Notes under the pieces: model-generated
What the model saw: only the letters and a program-made list of their open reading frames with translations
The model's database searches: none
What the model was told of the DNA's origin: nothing
Part shown: positions 47,190-58,453 of the stretch, piece after piece
Numbering within the stretch: position 1 is the first letter of the stretch
How the letters are laid out: the number at the start of each line of letters is the position of its first letter
Position numbers and translations under genes: made by a program
Source: Allobaculum sp. Allo2
GTDB taxonomy: Bacteria > Bacillota_I > Bacilli_A > Erysipelotrichales > Erysipelotrichaceae
Direction: 5' to 3'
DNA length: 64,000 bases
Assembly: GCF_022701175.1 (NCBI RefSeq)
Contig: NZ_CP078088.1
Location: 992,001 to 1,056,000, forward strand

Positions 47190-48916
47190 CGTCTGCGCCT
47201 CCTTTCTGCTGGGCCTGCCAGGTCGTGCGGTAAATTTCGCTCGACTTCAGCAGTTCTTCATGCGTACCGGAATCCACAAGGTGGCCTCGATCGAGAACCA
47301 GAATGCGGTCCGCATCCTGAATGGAGGATACGCGCTGGGAAATAATAATTTTTGTGGTATTTGGAATTTTGGTGCGGAAGGCTTCACGGATGAGCGCGTC
47401 GGTTTTCGTATCGACCGCGGACGTGGAGTCGTCCAGAATGAGGATTTTTGGCTTTTGAGCAGAGCACGGGCAATCGTCAGACGCTGACGCTGACCGCCGG
47501 ATACGTTGGTACCGCCCTGTTCAATGTACGTGTCGTAGCCGTGCGGCATACGGGAGATGAAGTCATCGGCCTGGGCAAGCTTGCATGCTTCGACGATTTC
47601 TTCATCGGTCGCGTTTTCATCGCCCCAGCGCATGTTTTCCTTGATCGTGCCGGAAAACAGTACGTTTTTCTGCAGGACCATGGAAACCGAGTCACGCAGC
47701 GTTTTCAGATCGTATTCACGAACGTCCCTGCCGCCGACTTTAACGGAACCTTTCGTAACGTCATACAGACGCGGAATCAGGCTGACGAGCGACGACTTGG
47801 ACGAACCGGTCGCACCGAGAATGCCGACGGTCTGGCCGGACGGAATATTGAAGTTAATGTCGCGCAGCACGTAGTGGCCGTCGACCTGTTCGGCATAGTT
47901 GAAGTAAACGTGATCGAATTCGACCGAACCGTCCTTAACTTCTTTAATGCCGTCCCTGGGGATTCGAGGTAGGAAACCTGGTTGATGACTTCCACAATAC
48001 GCTTGGCCGAAGCCGTCGACATCGTAACCATGACGAGGATCATCGAGAACATCATCAGGGACATGAGCAGGTTCATGATGTACGTAAACAGAGACATCAG
48101 CGTACCGTCCATCATGGTCCCGTTGACGATCTGGTGCGCGCCGACGAAGCTGACGATCAGCACGCAGGCATACATGGCCAGCTGTACGAACGGCTGGTTG
48201 AGAATCATCATCAGTTCGGCCGTACGGTTGACGGAGTAGATGTCCTGGCTGCGCTTGTTGAAACGCTGAATTTCGTAGTCTTCGCGAACGAATGACTTGA
48301 CTGGACGGATGCCCGTGATGTTTTCCTGAATTTCTTCGTTCAGGTTGTCGTACATCTTGAACATCTTGTTGAAGACCGGACCGGCGCGCTTGATCAGAAT
48401 GCTGACCGCGATGGCGAGCAGGACAATGACCAGAAGCATGTACCAGCCGATTTCCGCGGAGAGATAGAACACCATGAACAGCGCCATGAAAAAGTTGAGC
48501 GGCGCACGGACCGCGATGCGGATGATCATCTGGAAGGCCATCTGTACGTTAGAAACGTCGGTGGTCAGACGGGTAATCAGGCCGCCGGTAGAATACTCGT
48601 CAATATTGGAAAACGAGAAGTTCTGAATGTTGCGGAATTCCGCGTCGCGCAGGTTTTTGGCAAAACCGGCGGAAGCGACGGCTGCGTATTTGCCGGAAAG
48701 GCCGCCTGTGATCAGCGCGCCCACGGCACACAGCAGCATGAGCAGGCCATAGTTCCAGACCACGGCCATATCGCCGGTGTTTACGCCTTCGTTGACCATC
48801 TTGGACATCAGAAACGGAATCAGAATGTCGAGGACAACTTCGATCGCAACCAGAATCGGCGTCAGAATGGTTTCGCGCTTATACTGCTTAATTTGTTTGC
48901 ATAAAGTTGAAATCAA
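47161..48916 (-). CDS. ABC exporter subunit A with degenerate catalytic site (two frameshifts)
   Basis: About 586 residues, start ATG at 48916 behind GGAGG, 21 nt after marR. Six membrane segments (ILTPILVAIEVVLDILIPFL..), then an ATPase domain with Walker A GATGSSKSSL, signature VSGGQRQRL and Walker B ILILDDSTSAVD. The Asp following the Walker B Asp replaces the catalytic Glu, as in the degenerate half of TM287/288- or BmrCD-type heterodimers. It should pair with the 45296-47189 product. Single-base losses near 47960 and 47455. Second gene of the marR operon. Confidence 0.9.
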
Positions 48917-48937
48917 ATTGGATTTCCTCCTTTCCTG

Positions 48938-49365
48938 TCAGGTTGTAAAAATCTGCGTGAGTACACGCTTGACGGTATCCAGATCTTCTGGATCGATCCC
49001 CGCAAACATTTCGGAGCGCTTCTTGTTGAGCGCACCGGATATGCGGCCGACCAGATCGCGCGCCTCATCCGTAATCGTGATGTAGCGGATGCGCCGGTCG
49101 GAACGCGACGTGTGGCGCTCGATCAGGTTCTTGCTTTCAAGACGGTTGAGCATCGAAGAAATCGTCGGGTTGGAAATCTGGAAAAGGATTCCAGATCCCG
49201 CTGGTTTACCTGAACGTCCTCCTCCTGCCGGCAGCTTAAAAACAGCAGCGTATCAAACTGCGCCTTGGTCAGACCGTACGATTTGAGCGTGGCGTTAAAC
49301 TCCTTCTTCAGCTGGTTGCTCAGGATCTTGAGCAGAAACTGGACCTGCTGGGTATTTTCCTCCAT
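48938..49365 (-). CDS. MarR family transcriptional regulator (one frameshift)
   Basis: About 143 residues; ATG at 49365 behind AAAGGAGGATT. Winged helix-turn-helix layout: LKSYGLTKAQFDTLLFLS, then SNPTISSMLNRLESKNLIERHTS and the wing RSDRRIRYITITDEARDL. One base is lost near 49187. It leads the operon with both exporter genes, so it probably represses them together with itself. The palindrome at 49535-49574 is the expected operator. The ligand is unknown. Confidence 0.9.
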
Positions 49366-49534
49366 CCTGTAATCCTCCTTTCCTTCCTTTCCAGAATAAA
49401 CTGTACCTGTATATTCGCTGTATGCTGGATCGATTCTTCCCTGAATTTTTCCAGGAGAAACCGGAAGAAATCCAGAGATATTTCGGCTCGTTCCAGAGGA
49501 ATGGGCTTCGAATCCGGCACGGCGTATAGAAATA

Positions 49535-49574
49535 TAGTCGCCTAACAGATAGCAGGCTATAAGATAGGCGGCTA
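49535..49574. promoter_or_regulatory. Nested palindromic operator, likely for the MarR regulator
   Basis: A 40-bp imperfect palindrome matches 15 of 20 half-site positions. The outer arms are TAGTCGCCTA and TAGGCGGCTA, the inner arms ATAGC and CTAT. It lies directly downstream of the -10 box of the marR promoter and covers the expected start of transcription. Confidence 0.7.
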
Positions 49575-49575
49575 A

Positions 49576-49604
49576 ATATTATTTCATGACAGGGGCGCTG
49601 TCAA
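49576..49604 (-). promoter_or_regulatory. Promoter of the marR-ABC exporter operon
   Basis: On the minus strand, TTGACA (49604-49599), a 17-nt spacer and TAATAT (49581-49576). A perfect -35 and a near-consensus -10, immediately followed by the palindromic operator. Confidence 0.85.
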
Positions 49605-50629
49605 CATTTCTGACGAGGGATTTTCGACTTTCTTTTTCGCGTTATGACCACCCGAAAACGGGAGGAAAAACCGCGTAAATCCTGCGGGGAAAGGGTCGGA
49701 TTTTCCCGGAAAAGCCAGGAAAAATCAGCGGAAAATCGAGCCAGTAAAAATGAAAAACAGGAATACACGATAACAAAATTTAACCGGAATAGACAGAAAT
49801 TACTCCTGATGAAACGCACGGATCGAGGTCGAAACCGACACCTCCAGGCAGACCAGGGAGAGTTCGAAGAAGGGAGCAAAAAACTGGTCCGCTATGATGA
49901 GCGCAGTCATGAACGCGAGCCGCTTTCCCACAGTCTCTCCATCACGGCTGGCGATTTGACGTTTTTCCTCAGGGGCGTAGCTCACGAACATGAGGAAAGC
50001 CCAGGGATTCGCAGCCTGAGTCCTCTGCCTCTTCCTGTTGAAGAAAATCGTCGTGCGGCAGCTTTTTCTTTTCGGATATCTGGCTGCTTCTGACGAAGGA
50101 AAAACAGGAGGCCGAAACAGAATCCAGCACCCAAAAACCACGGGAAAGCCAGATAAAAGAAAAGGTCCTGTCCTGCCTGTGATTTTCGCCAGCGAAGAGG
50201 AATACCAGACGTGACCTCATGCTTCGTTCCGGCTTTCAGTTCGGATCATGGAGGCTTCGTAAAGAGCCAGGAGATACAACAGACCCAAAAGACCCAGAAG
50301 ATAAAGCCATATCTTTAAAAGCTCAATCTTTAGAAGTTCAAAAGATTCAGAAGGAAACGAGAGACCAGACATAAATCAGCGGACAGCGGTAAGCTCGACG
50401 AACGCAAGCCGGAAAAACGGCTGGCTGTAACAAAGCAGTCTTCTAACCCAGCATCGGTTAATTGAAGATCCTGTATTCAAAAAGCCCATATGAAAATCAA
50501 TATATAAAAAAATAGGAAAGAAATCAGAACGCAGAGAATGTCTGCTGCGGCCGCAAACCAGTTCGCTTCCCTCTGGTCTGATGAATTCATCATTGCTCCT
50601 GTTTGTGCAGGAGCGGGTAAAATAATGTC
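49605..50629. other. Long intergenic region with a possible gene remnant
   Basis: About 1 kb without a convincing intact gene. Minus-strand frames between 49969 and 50220 can be joined into a small protein with one hydrophobic segment (FPWFLGAGFCFGLLFF) and a charged tail. It has no ribosome site and at least two frame breaks, so it is at best a remnant. A GCTCCTG/CAGGAGC hairpin at about 50595-50614 precedes the next gene. Confidence 0.4.
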
Positions 50630-51941
50630 ATGAGAAAAACGATGAATTTGATCTGGTCTGCACCGATTTAAGCGACCAGGGATTTGGGATAGGCCATCAT
50701 GAAGGCATGACCGTCTTTGTTTCCGGACTGCTTCCCGAAGAAAAGGCGCGCGTGCACATCGTGCTGGTCAAGAAAGATTATGCGATTGGAAAAATCGTAC
50801 GGCTCGAACAGGAGAGCGCGGATCGCGTAACTCCCGCCTGCGATGCAGCAGCCCGATGCGGAGGCTGTTCGCTGATGCATTTGCGCTATCCCGCGCAGCT
50901 TGAGTGGAAAGCGAAAGGACTGCGTACCCTGTTTGGGCGGGTGGATCCCTCCATACAGGTTCTCGATCCCATCGGAATGGACGAACCGTATTACTACCGC
51001 AATAAAGCGCAGTTTCCGATTGCTGTAAAAGACGGAAAGATTATCGCCGGCTTTTACCGCCCCAAAAGCAATACGATTGTCCCCATTGAGAAATGCAAAA
51101 TTGAAAACCGCGAAATCAACGCGATTTTTGGCTGGCTGATCGAACATCTCGACCTCGAACAGGCCAGAGAACTGCGCCACCTGTTTATCCGCTTTTCCCC
51201 GGAAACGCATCAGGGACAGGTCGTTCTGATCGGACGGAAAAATGTCCGCCTCAAAGAGCTCGCCCAAAAGCTGCATGAAGCCTTCCCAGCCCTTGTCAGC
51301 ATTGTCTTCAACCAGAATACGCGCGATGATAACGTGATTTTAGGCGATGACTACACCGTTCTCTATGGATCGGATTCCATGGAAGAAGGCTGCATGAGCC
51401 TGAAAATCCGCCTGCATTTCAAGAGCTTCTTCCAGGTCAATCCGCAGATGACCCGCGTGCTCTACGCCAAAGCGCTTGAATTCGCAAATCTGAAAAAGAC
51501 AGACCGTGTCATTGAGCTGTATTCTGGAACCGGAACAATCGGTCTGCTTGCGGCAAGAGAAGCCAAAGACGTCACTGGAGTGGAAATTGTCCCGGAAGCT
51601 GTGGAAAACGCACGGGCAAACCAGCAGCTCAACGGCATCGAAAACGCCCGCTTTGTCTGTGAAGACGCCAGCGTATTCGCTAGACAGAACGGAAACAGCG
51701 CCGATGTTGTCTTTGTCGATCCGCCTCGCAAGGGAATGAGCGAACAGGGAATTGAGGACATTGTCCGTCTTTCCCCGCGCACCATCGTCTATATTTCCTG
51801 CAACCCGCGAACGCTCGCTCGCGATCTCAAGCTTTTTCAAAAGGCGGATACCGTGCTGATGTTATTCAGCCCGTCGACATGTTCAGCCACACCGCCGGCA
51901 TGGAATGCGTCTCCAGACTCCAGAAAGAACCAAACGCCTGA
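50630..51941 (+). CDS. 23S rRNA (uracil-C5)-methyltransferase, RlmD/RlmCD family (two frameshifts)
   Basis: About 437 residues. It starts at ATG 50630 with one A lost in the following A run (50634-50638), giving MRKNDEFDLVCTDLSDQGFG as a TRAM domain. Cysteines of the FeS cluster are in CDAAARCGGC. The methyltransferase core has FFQVNPQM, ELYSGTGTIGLLAA, VFVDPPRKG and the catalytic Cys in YISCNPRTLARDL. A second lost base near 51842 (AAAA) is followed by KGGYRADVIQPVDMFSHTAG, the usual C-terminus. It methylates uridine in 23S rRNA, U747 and/or U1939 in known members. A terminator follows at 52056. Confidence 0.92.
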
Positions 51942-52055
51942 GCGTCGATCCAGAACCACAGGCTTCATAGGACGATCCGTCATGTCGGACTTATTTGATC
52001 GTAGGTCTGCAGGTAAACCGCTCTCTTAAGAAGAAAAACGATCCGTAACCAGAGT

Positions 52056-52085
52056 CCTGAAGCCGAAATCCTTCAGGCCTTTATT
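52056..52085 (+). terminator. Rho-independent terminator
   Basis: CCTGAAG and CTTCAGG arms around 52056-52077 are followed by CCTTTATT. It ends the rlmD-type gene. Confidence 0.65.
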
Positions 52086-52454
52086 CGTGGATCCTTAAAG
52101 AAAGTACCTGGATTGTCTTCCGTAACTAAACAGCTGTTCATTCCAGAAAGAATGTCGACAAAAGCCCTGTTTTTCTTCAAAAAACGAAAAAGTACAAAAA
52201 TGGGCGAATTTCATACACTTTTAGTGTCAGTTGCAGAATTTTAAACAAGAAATATTTTCGATTGAAAAACTCATAATGAATTATCAAATAGGAAATAAAA
52301 AATACACAAGCAGGCCGTAATTTTAGGTTTGAAAGCTGTTACATTCAGGTCTGGTCATTTAACTTTACTCGGGTGAAGCTTTCAAAGCTGGACGGAACCG
52401 ACACGTCCAGAGAAAGCCCGGTATGAATTTCATGCATCGATTTGATCTTGCAAA

Positions 52455-52500
52455 AAACGGGTATACATAAATAAAACAAACGGGTATACATAAATAAAAC
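52455..52500 (+). repeat. Exact 23-bp tandem duplication
   Basis: The unit beginning AAACGGGTATACATAAATAA occurs twice without spacer (52455-52477 and 52478-52500). Each unit contains GTATAC, a perfect 6-bp palindrome. Confidence 0.9.
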
Positions 52501-52682
52501 AGTAGAAAATTAAAACGGCGATAAAAAATAGTCAGAAAACAATTAAAAACGGCGGAAAATGGCCGAGAGGAAAAAACGCGACATATTTAAAATGACATAT
52601 CGATGAAAACACGATACTCAAAAGGGAAAACGACACCGCAGGAAATTCAAAGTCAGATCGGCATCGCCAAGGATGGAAAAAG

Positions 52683-52716
52683 GGACTGGAGCAGCGAAAA
52701 CTCCAGTCCATTTTTT
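52683..52716 (+). terminator. Strong Rho-independent terminator
   Basis: GGACTGGAG and CTCCAGTCC form a perfect 9-bp stem, followed by A and six Ts. It lies in a gene-free stretch 660 nt before the adhesin gene. It may end a small transcript starting near 52600, or attenuate the pilus operon leader. Confidence 0.85.
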
Positions 52717-54444
52717 CTGAAACGTAATTATTTAAGTTTATTTAATTTAAGGAATTTGTCAAGCGATCATAAAAAAATAAACATAGTTAGAAAACACTAA
52801 ATACATTTAAAAACAATTAATCATGGGATAGCAGTCGATACCGAAAAGTGCCGGACGTTTGTAAAAAGGAGCTTGTCTAGGCCATAAGTAACCGATAGTA
52901 TGGTAACCGAACATTCGTTGAAGCCAAATTGCATGCCGCAAGATGTGAAATGATGGGATACCTTCTCATACGATCCATCCCAAGGCATGGGATAAGGCTT
53001 ATACGAGTGGTCGCATGACGGGCGAAAGGCAACACGCATTTAAACAGTTCAGAAAAAATCTTGTTAAAAATGTCCCTTTTCATAGAGTGACTCTCATAGA
53101 GGGAAAGTGATTCTCCTGCGGGAATTGTTCTGGAGGGGCGGTTGTCGCAAAGAAAAAGAAAAGGAAACCCTATTGCAAATTCAGCAGACGTGCTGGGTCG
53201 GCATAGACGCTTCCTGCCGCCGTGCGTTTCTGTTTTTCAGTGAATATGACGATATCCGCCAGACGAATGGAAAAGCAGAAAGCATACCCTGGATCGCCGT
53301 TTTCAAAGCCGTCGATCCGGATTCAAGAATGTGGCCCTTCTTTTGCCGCTTTGAAGTAGATGAAGTATGGAGGGCGATTGTGACACGAAAGAAAACTCTA
53401 CGAAAACTCAGCGCGGCGCTGCTCAGTGCTGCAATGTGTTTCGGATTTCTGATCCCGGTGTTTGCCGAAGGAGAAGGAGACAATCCTTCTTTTGCGCAGA
53501 CGGAGAACATGCCCGTCTCAAATACAGAGCCGTCTGCCGGCAATACCGAAATCTCCGAACCGCAGTCCGATGCATCGGCCGCGCAAGGAAATCCGGATCC
53601 TACGTCGGATCAAAGTACAGAATCTCCAGATGCTGCAGCGGATAATTCTGTACAGGACGCAGAAGAATCCTCGGATTCTTCGAGCTCTTCAGATGAATCG
53701 ACTTCCGTTACCGATTCGAAACCGTCTGACTCCTACAGTGAGGCAGATGGGGAAATCGGCAAGGAAGAAATCGATTCCGCTGAAGATGCAAACGAAAAAG
53801 ACGGGTCGTCTGAAGAGGAGACGCCCGCAAAGACTGTTCAGTTTGAAAAGACCGCCGATCTTATTCATGTAACAGCAAAAACGACTTCCGATATTCTTCC
53901 CGAAGATGCGGAGATGCGCGTAAAGCTCTACTCCGATCAGGATGAAGGATTCCGGGCAGCCGAAAATGCGCTGAACAGCAGCCAGGTGAACTATGACGGT
54001 TTGCTTGTCGTTGATGTCTCGTTCTGGAAAGACGAAAAGGAAATCGAACCCGAAGATGGAACCGTTGACGTCCAGATGTCCTTTAACAAGACGCTGGTCG
54101 ATGACGAAAAAACGGAGAATTCCCTGCAGGTCCATCACATCTCTGAAAAAGACGGAACCAAAGTCGAACAGGTTGCCTGTGAAAGCAAGCAGACCATTCA
54201 GGATGCGAACGAAACTTATAAAGCAGAATTCAAAGTGGACAGTTTTTCTTCCTTCACGATTACCTGGACTCGAGATGAAAAGGCTACCGCCAAAATTACT
54301 TTGTCTGCGGTAGATGAAGAGGGCAACAACTTCAAGCTTCACAAGTACCTGTAACCGTCGAAAGGGTTTCAGATTCTGTAATCATTCGCTTGGAAGCGTA
54401 TGCTCGGACACATGCTCCAGATGGTTATGAGTATGTTCAAGCGA

Positions 54445-54452
54445 AGAAGACT
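54445..54452 (+). repeat. Target site duplication of IS66 copy 2, left
   Basis: AGAAGACT immediately before the terminal repeat, repeated at 56938-56945. Confidence 0.93.
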
Positions 54453-54542
54453 GTAAGTGTCAAACAATCGACGGGTATACGCGAGACTGAATATTAGATA
54501 CGCTAAACGGGATCCCTTTCGAGATCCCGCTTGGCGTATTTT

Positions 54543-56382
54543 TTATTCTTCATCGTTTTCTTCATACTTCGGATCCGGTCCACGGTATCCAATTCGAAGA
54601 TATTCAGGTAAATCCTTTGAATACGGCAGAAGTGACTTCAATACATCTACCGCGATTTCATCGTCTTTGAACCATTTGAGTTCATCCAGAACGTACTCCA
54701 TGTAGCGCTCTGGATTTAAGTCGTTCATTTCAGCCGATCGAAACAAAGTCATAAACGCTGCGACGACTTCCGCACCTTTGATACTCTTCGTAGTCTGGAA
54801 GTTTTTGCGATTGATCACGAATGGCTTTACGGCTCTTTCTGCCACATTATTGTCGATCGGATAATCACCGTCTTCCAGGTACCTTCCCAACGAGTTCGCT
54901 CGATCCATGAAGTACTTGGCTGCTCTGTAGGCGGTGCTTCTTTCCTCGAATCCACTCTGAATCTCCATCATGACTCTTGTGAGTCTTTCAAAGCAGGGCT
55001 TTGAAAGTTCCTGCCGAACTTCGGTTCTCGCCTCGTGCGAGTAAGAAGCAACGTGGGATTCGATGTGGTAGAGCTTCCCGAACAGAGACAGGGCTGTGAG
55101 CAGAATCTGGAGACCCGGACTTGGTTCGGGTCTCTCTGTTTCGTCCAGCTGGGCTGCCGCTTCTGCGGCCTCTTCGTCGTTCTCCAGTGTGGTCTTTTCC
55201 CACTTCAGGACGTCTGCCTGATACTGCGCGAAGTCTGACCGGACTTTGATGGCTTCGAAGATCTTTCTTCTCGCATGGGCCATACAGTTGAGCTTTCTGC
55301 AGGGGCCATAGTAGTTGGCATATGCATAAAGCCCGTCTGTCATAAGGGCATGACGAAAAGAACCGCCAAGGAGGGCGATTACGAACTCCTGTTTCTTGTA
55401 AGGGAAAAACTTATAGACAGCCATCTGGTTCTCTTCATAGATTCCGCTGACGGCGACAACCATAGAAGACTGTTTTCGATCTTTAACCTCCGTGCACTTT
55501 AAAACCGTCTCATCCATATGGACGACGTTACAGTTTGGGAGATCCTCAATCATTTGTTTTACGAGGGGCTTCAGATAAAGATCGTAAGTTTTTTCCAGGA
55601 TGTTGCCCATGGTCTGACGGCTGATCGGCAGTCCCGTGAGACTCAGGTGCTTTTCCTGACGATAGGCCGGGGTTCCCATTACGAACTTATCGTAGGCAAT
55701 TCCCGCGACCATAGAGGAAGTTGCGACACTCTTGTCGATCAGTGCAGGCTCGTCAGGTTCGGCGGTGCGGATGATGGCTTTCCCGTTTTCATCCGTACAC
55801 TTGTTTGGGCACGCGACTGTCTCACGCAGCACTTCTTCCAGCCTATAGCGAGCGGGAATCCGATGAATCCTATAGTGACGTTTCATTCCAACAGTTTTCA
55901 TCTCACAGCCGCAAACTGGGCAAATGCGCTTTTCCCTTCTACACTGAAGGTAGTGGTTTCTTTGACCGCTTCCTGCTTTCTGCACTTGGTGGAAGGTTTT
56001 TCTTGCTTCCTTCAACAGAACTGAGCTTTAAATCTTCAGCTTCTTTACGATAGCGGTCTCCCTCTTCCTGATATTTCGCAGCCCGGTTAAAACAAACATC
56101 GGCTTTCAGATCAAGCTGAGCCAGCTGTTTATTCAGAATATTGATATCTGGGCCGCCGTCCTCGTTTTCAGAGTAATCCAGTTTCAAGGGAACCATCTTT
56201 TCCGTAGAAGGACCAAAGCGGCCGCTTTTCACGGCTTTATTGATTTCTTTAGCGAAATAGAGATCCAGGTACATATCCTCAATAAATTTGTCTTTCTCTT
56301 CTTCCGTCATGGTGCTGATCTGATGATGAAGATCTTCGAGGAGCTCGTTGCGGATTGTCTGGTAAGGGTTCGGCACATTCAT
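54543..56382 (-). CDS. tnpC: IS66 transposase TnpC, copy 2 (same mid-gene frame change)
   Basis: Begins MNVPNPYQTIRNELLEDLHH at 56382. It changes frame near 56000 at the same GAAAAAC run as copy 1 and ends at 54543. The DDE residues and IS66 C-terminal segment are kept. Because both copies transposed (each has clean target repeats) and share the frame change, the arrangement may be functional, by ribosomal frameshifting or by two separate polypeptides. Confidence 0.88.
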
Positions 56383-56474
56383 GTATTAATTTTAACATAT
56401 TTAGAGCGATAGATAAAGTAAATGGGATGATTTATCTTGATATTCCTTCAAGAAAATCATCCTTTTAAATTGGT

Positions 56475-56861
56475 TTAAACATACTTATAAGTTCGTGGCA
56501 GAAATGCCGGCTGGGGAACAATCGACAGACCGGAAAGCAGAGAAGCCAGCTGCGAACAGTCAATTCGCATGAAGTCGGACTGGTCAGTGCTGACAGGCCA
56601 CTGAAGGGAAGATCTGGAGAGTCGCTTATAAACAAGCCAGAATCCATTTCCGTCACGAAGGATACCTTTGATCTTGTTCTTCTGTCGATTAACGAAGAGA
56701 AAGAGGGATCCATCCAGCGGATCCAGAGCGAGAGGTCCTTGAACCAGGGAGACGTAACCGTCAATTCCTTTGCGAAGGTCAGCAGGCATCTGAGCCAGAT
56801 AGATGTTTTTAACTTTGGAGAAATCGATACCGAGATCGATTGCAGGGATGATTGATTCCAT
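56475..56861 (-). CDS. tnpB: IS66 accessory protein TnpB, copy 2
   Basis: 128 residues, intact, one residue different from copy 1 (Thr for Pro after WPVS). Behind AAGGAGG on the minus strand. Same family hallmarks (MPADLRKGIDGY, LFVNRQKNKIKG). Confidence 0.95.
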   Translation of the reverse strand: MESIIPAIDLGIDFSKVKNIYLAQMPADLRKGIDGYVSLVQGPLALDPLDGSLFLFVNRQKNKIKGILRDGNGFWLVYKRLSRSSLQWPVSTDQSDFMRIDCSQLASLLSGLSIVPQPAFLPRTYKYV

Positions 56862-56937
56862 GAAAAAGCCTCCTTGAATAAAGGAATTATCCCAAGGAGG
56901 CGGTCGAGAAAATACCCGTCTTTTATTTGACGCTTAC

Positions 56938-56945
56938 AGAAGACT
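56938..56945 (+). repeat. Target site duplication of IS66 copy 2, right
   Basis: AGAAGACT, identical to 54445-54452. Confidence 0.93.
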
Positions 56946-58453
56946 GGCGGAGGTAGCGTTTATATTATTGATGAGATTCAGTTAACCAAGAGTAAAAAGG
57001 TATTACTGCTTCTTACTGCTATAAGAATGAACAGAGTTATTCTGAGACACAATCTTTGGATTACAGCTTCTCAGCGGATTTGGTCTATCGGAAAAAGACA
57101 CCTGATATGTATGTGTTGAACTTCGACAATAACGGTGGACCTGATCTTGTCCTGCAACCAAAAACAGGGCAGCGAGGAGAAATCGTCACTCTTCCAGATG
57201 TGAACGTAGAACGACCAGGATATAAATTCCTGGGCTGGTCTATTTCAAAGGATCTGCGAAACGGTAATGGAGATCCTCTGTATCCAGCCTCTACGCCTTA
57301 TCAGCTTACGCAGGAGAATCAAACGCTTTACGCAATCTGGCAAGATGAGAGTGTTAATTTGCCTGCAGAGTTCTATATCCGGTTAGATGGTGAGATCCCA
57401 TTCGAACCGAGTGATTACAAGACTGGCGATTACACGGACATGATCAAGATTGAGGGAGCAATTCAGGAAGAACGTTGGATTATTGACAACAGCCATAACG
57501 GTTATGTGGAAAAAACGACCCGAAAGTCAACGCCTTAAATGATGTTTCACAAAAACTGAATGTCCTTCCGACCGCAGATCAGATTCAAAATGTGATGAAG
57601 AAAGCAGGCCATGATTTTGATCCGGAAACTGATTATGTGCTCTGGTATGTGCAAAAGCTTCAAAACCTTTCCGAAAATGAAGGAAAAGGAAGATGGCATG
57701 TAGACGGAGTTGTATTGAAAAAGCAGCTTGTCAACGTTACATACAATCGAAACTGTGATGATAACTCAGTCCAGGTACCTTCTGGATATCAGAAAGAGCT
57801 TGGGACTGAGATCACAGTAGGTCATGACAGTGATGGAAAAGAAGTTGTCCCTGAGCGCGTTGGATATATTTTCCTTGGCTGGACGAAAACTCCGGATGGA
57901 ACTGGACAGACGATCTATCACAGTCTGGATCCTTACATTCTGAACGAAAATACGACCTTTTATGCGCAGTGGGCTTTGGATTTGAAACAGCTCATTGTTC
58001 GAAAAAGTGTTGTGGGTAACTTTGCGGATCGAACGCAGAAGTTTGAGTTCCACGTTCGAGTGTTAGATAGCGACTACAAGCCTTATCTGTCTGCAAACTC
58101 AGCGATTGAGCCTGACGACGCAGGATGGTACACATTTGATCTGAGTAATGGTGATCAATGCATTTTCAATGTTCCGCAAGGCGGTCATTATCAGGTGTGG
58201 GAAGATCCATTGGGATACACCGCATCCTACAAAATCACCACTCAAACGAAGACGGAATCTGGTAGTACGAACGATACTGGATCAAAAGAGTTTAACGGGG
58301 AAACAGTGGTAATCTTCCAGAATGAAAAGCAGGGAACTGTTCCTGGTGGTCTTCACGATGACAGTGAAGAAAATTCAGTTCTTGTTACCGGCGGTGCTTT
58401 AGGCATTCTGGCTCTCGCAGCCTATTCCTTAATTTTCCAAAAGGAACGTGAAC

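Larger units (their letters stand above)
51942..53379. other. Long AT-rich leader region upstream of the pilus operon
   Basis: About 1.4 kb with two terminators, a 23-bp tandem repeat and no intact gene. A possible promoter TTGTCA (about 52757-52762), 16-nt spacer, TAAACA (52779-52784) points toward the pilus operon. Minus-strand frames 52821-53083 look somewhat protein-like (CDHSYKPYPMPWDG) but are too short and frame-broken to call. Composition is clearly richer in A and T than in the housekeeping block. Confidence 0.45.
54453..56937 (-). mobile_element. IS66 family insertion sequence, copy 2, inside the adhesin gene
   Basis: 2485 bp with the same terminal repeats as copy 1, in the opposite orientation. 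Flanked by direct 8-bp repeats AGAAGACT. The adhesin coding sequence runs into the left flank (YEYVQAKKT) and resumes in the right flank. Differences from copy 1 include a missing Val codon in TnpC (MMEIQ against MMVEIQ), Tyr for Cys in GRYLEDG, and Asn for Asp at TnpC residue 2. The copies are therefore distinct insertions, not an assembly duplicate. Confidence 0.95.

Noticed and set aside
53107-53379. Upstream extension of the adhesin reading frame
   Set aside because: The GTG at 53380 has a good ribosome site and is followed directly by a signal peptide; the extension would bury it.
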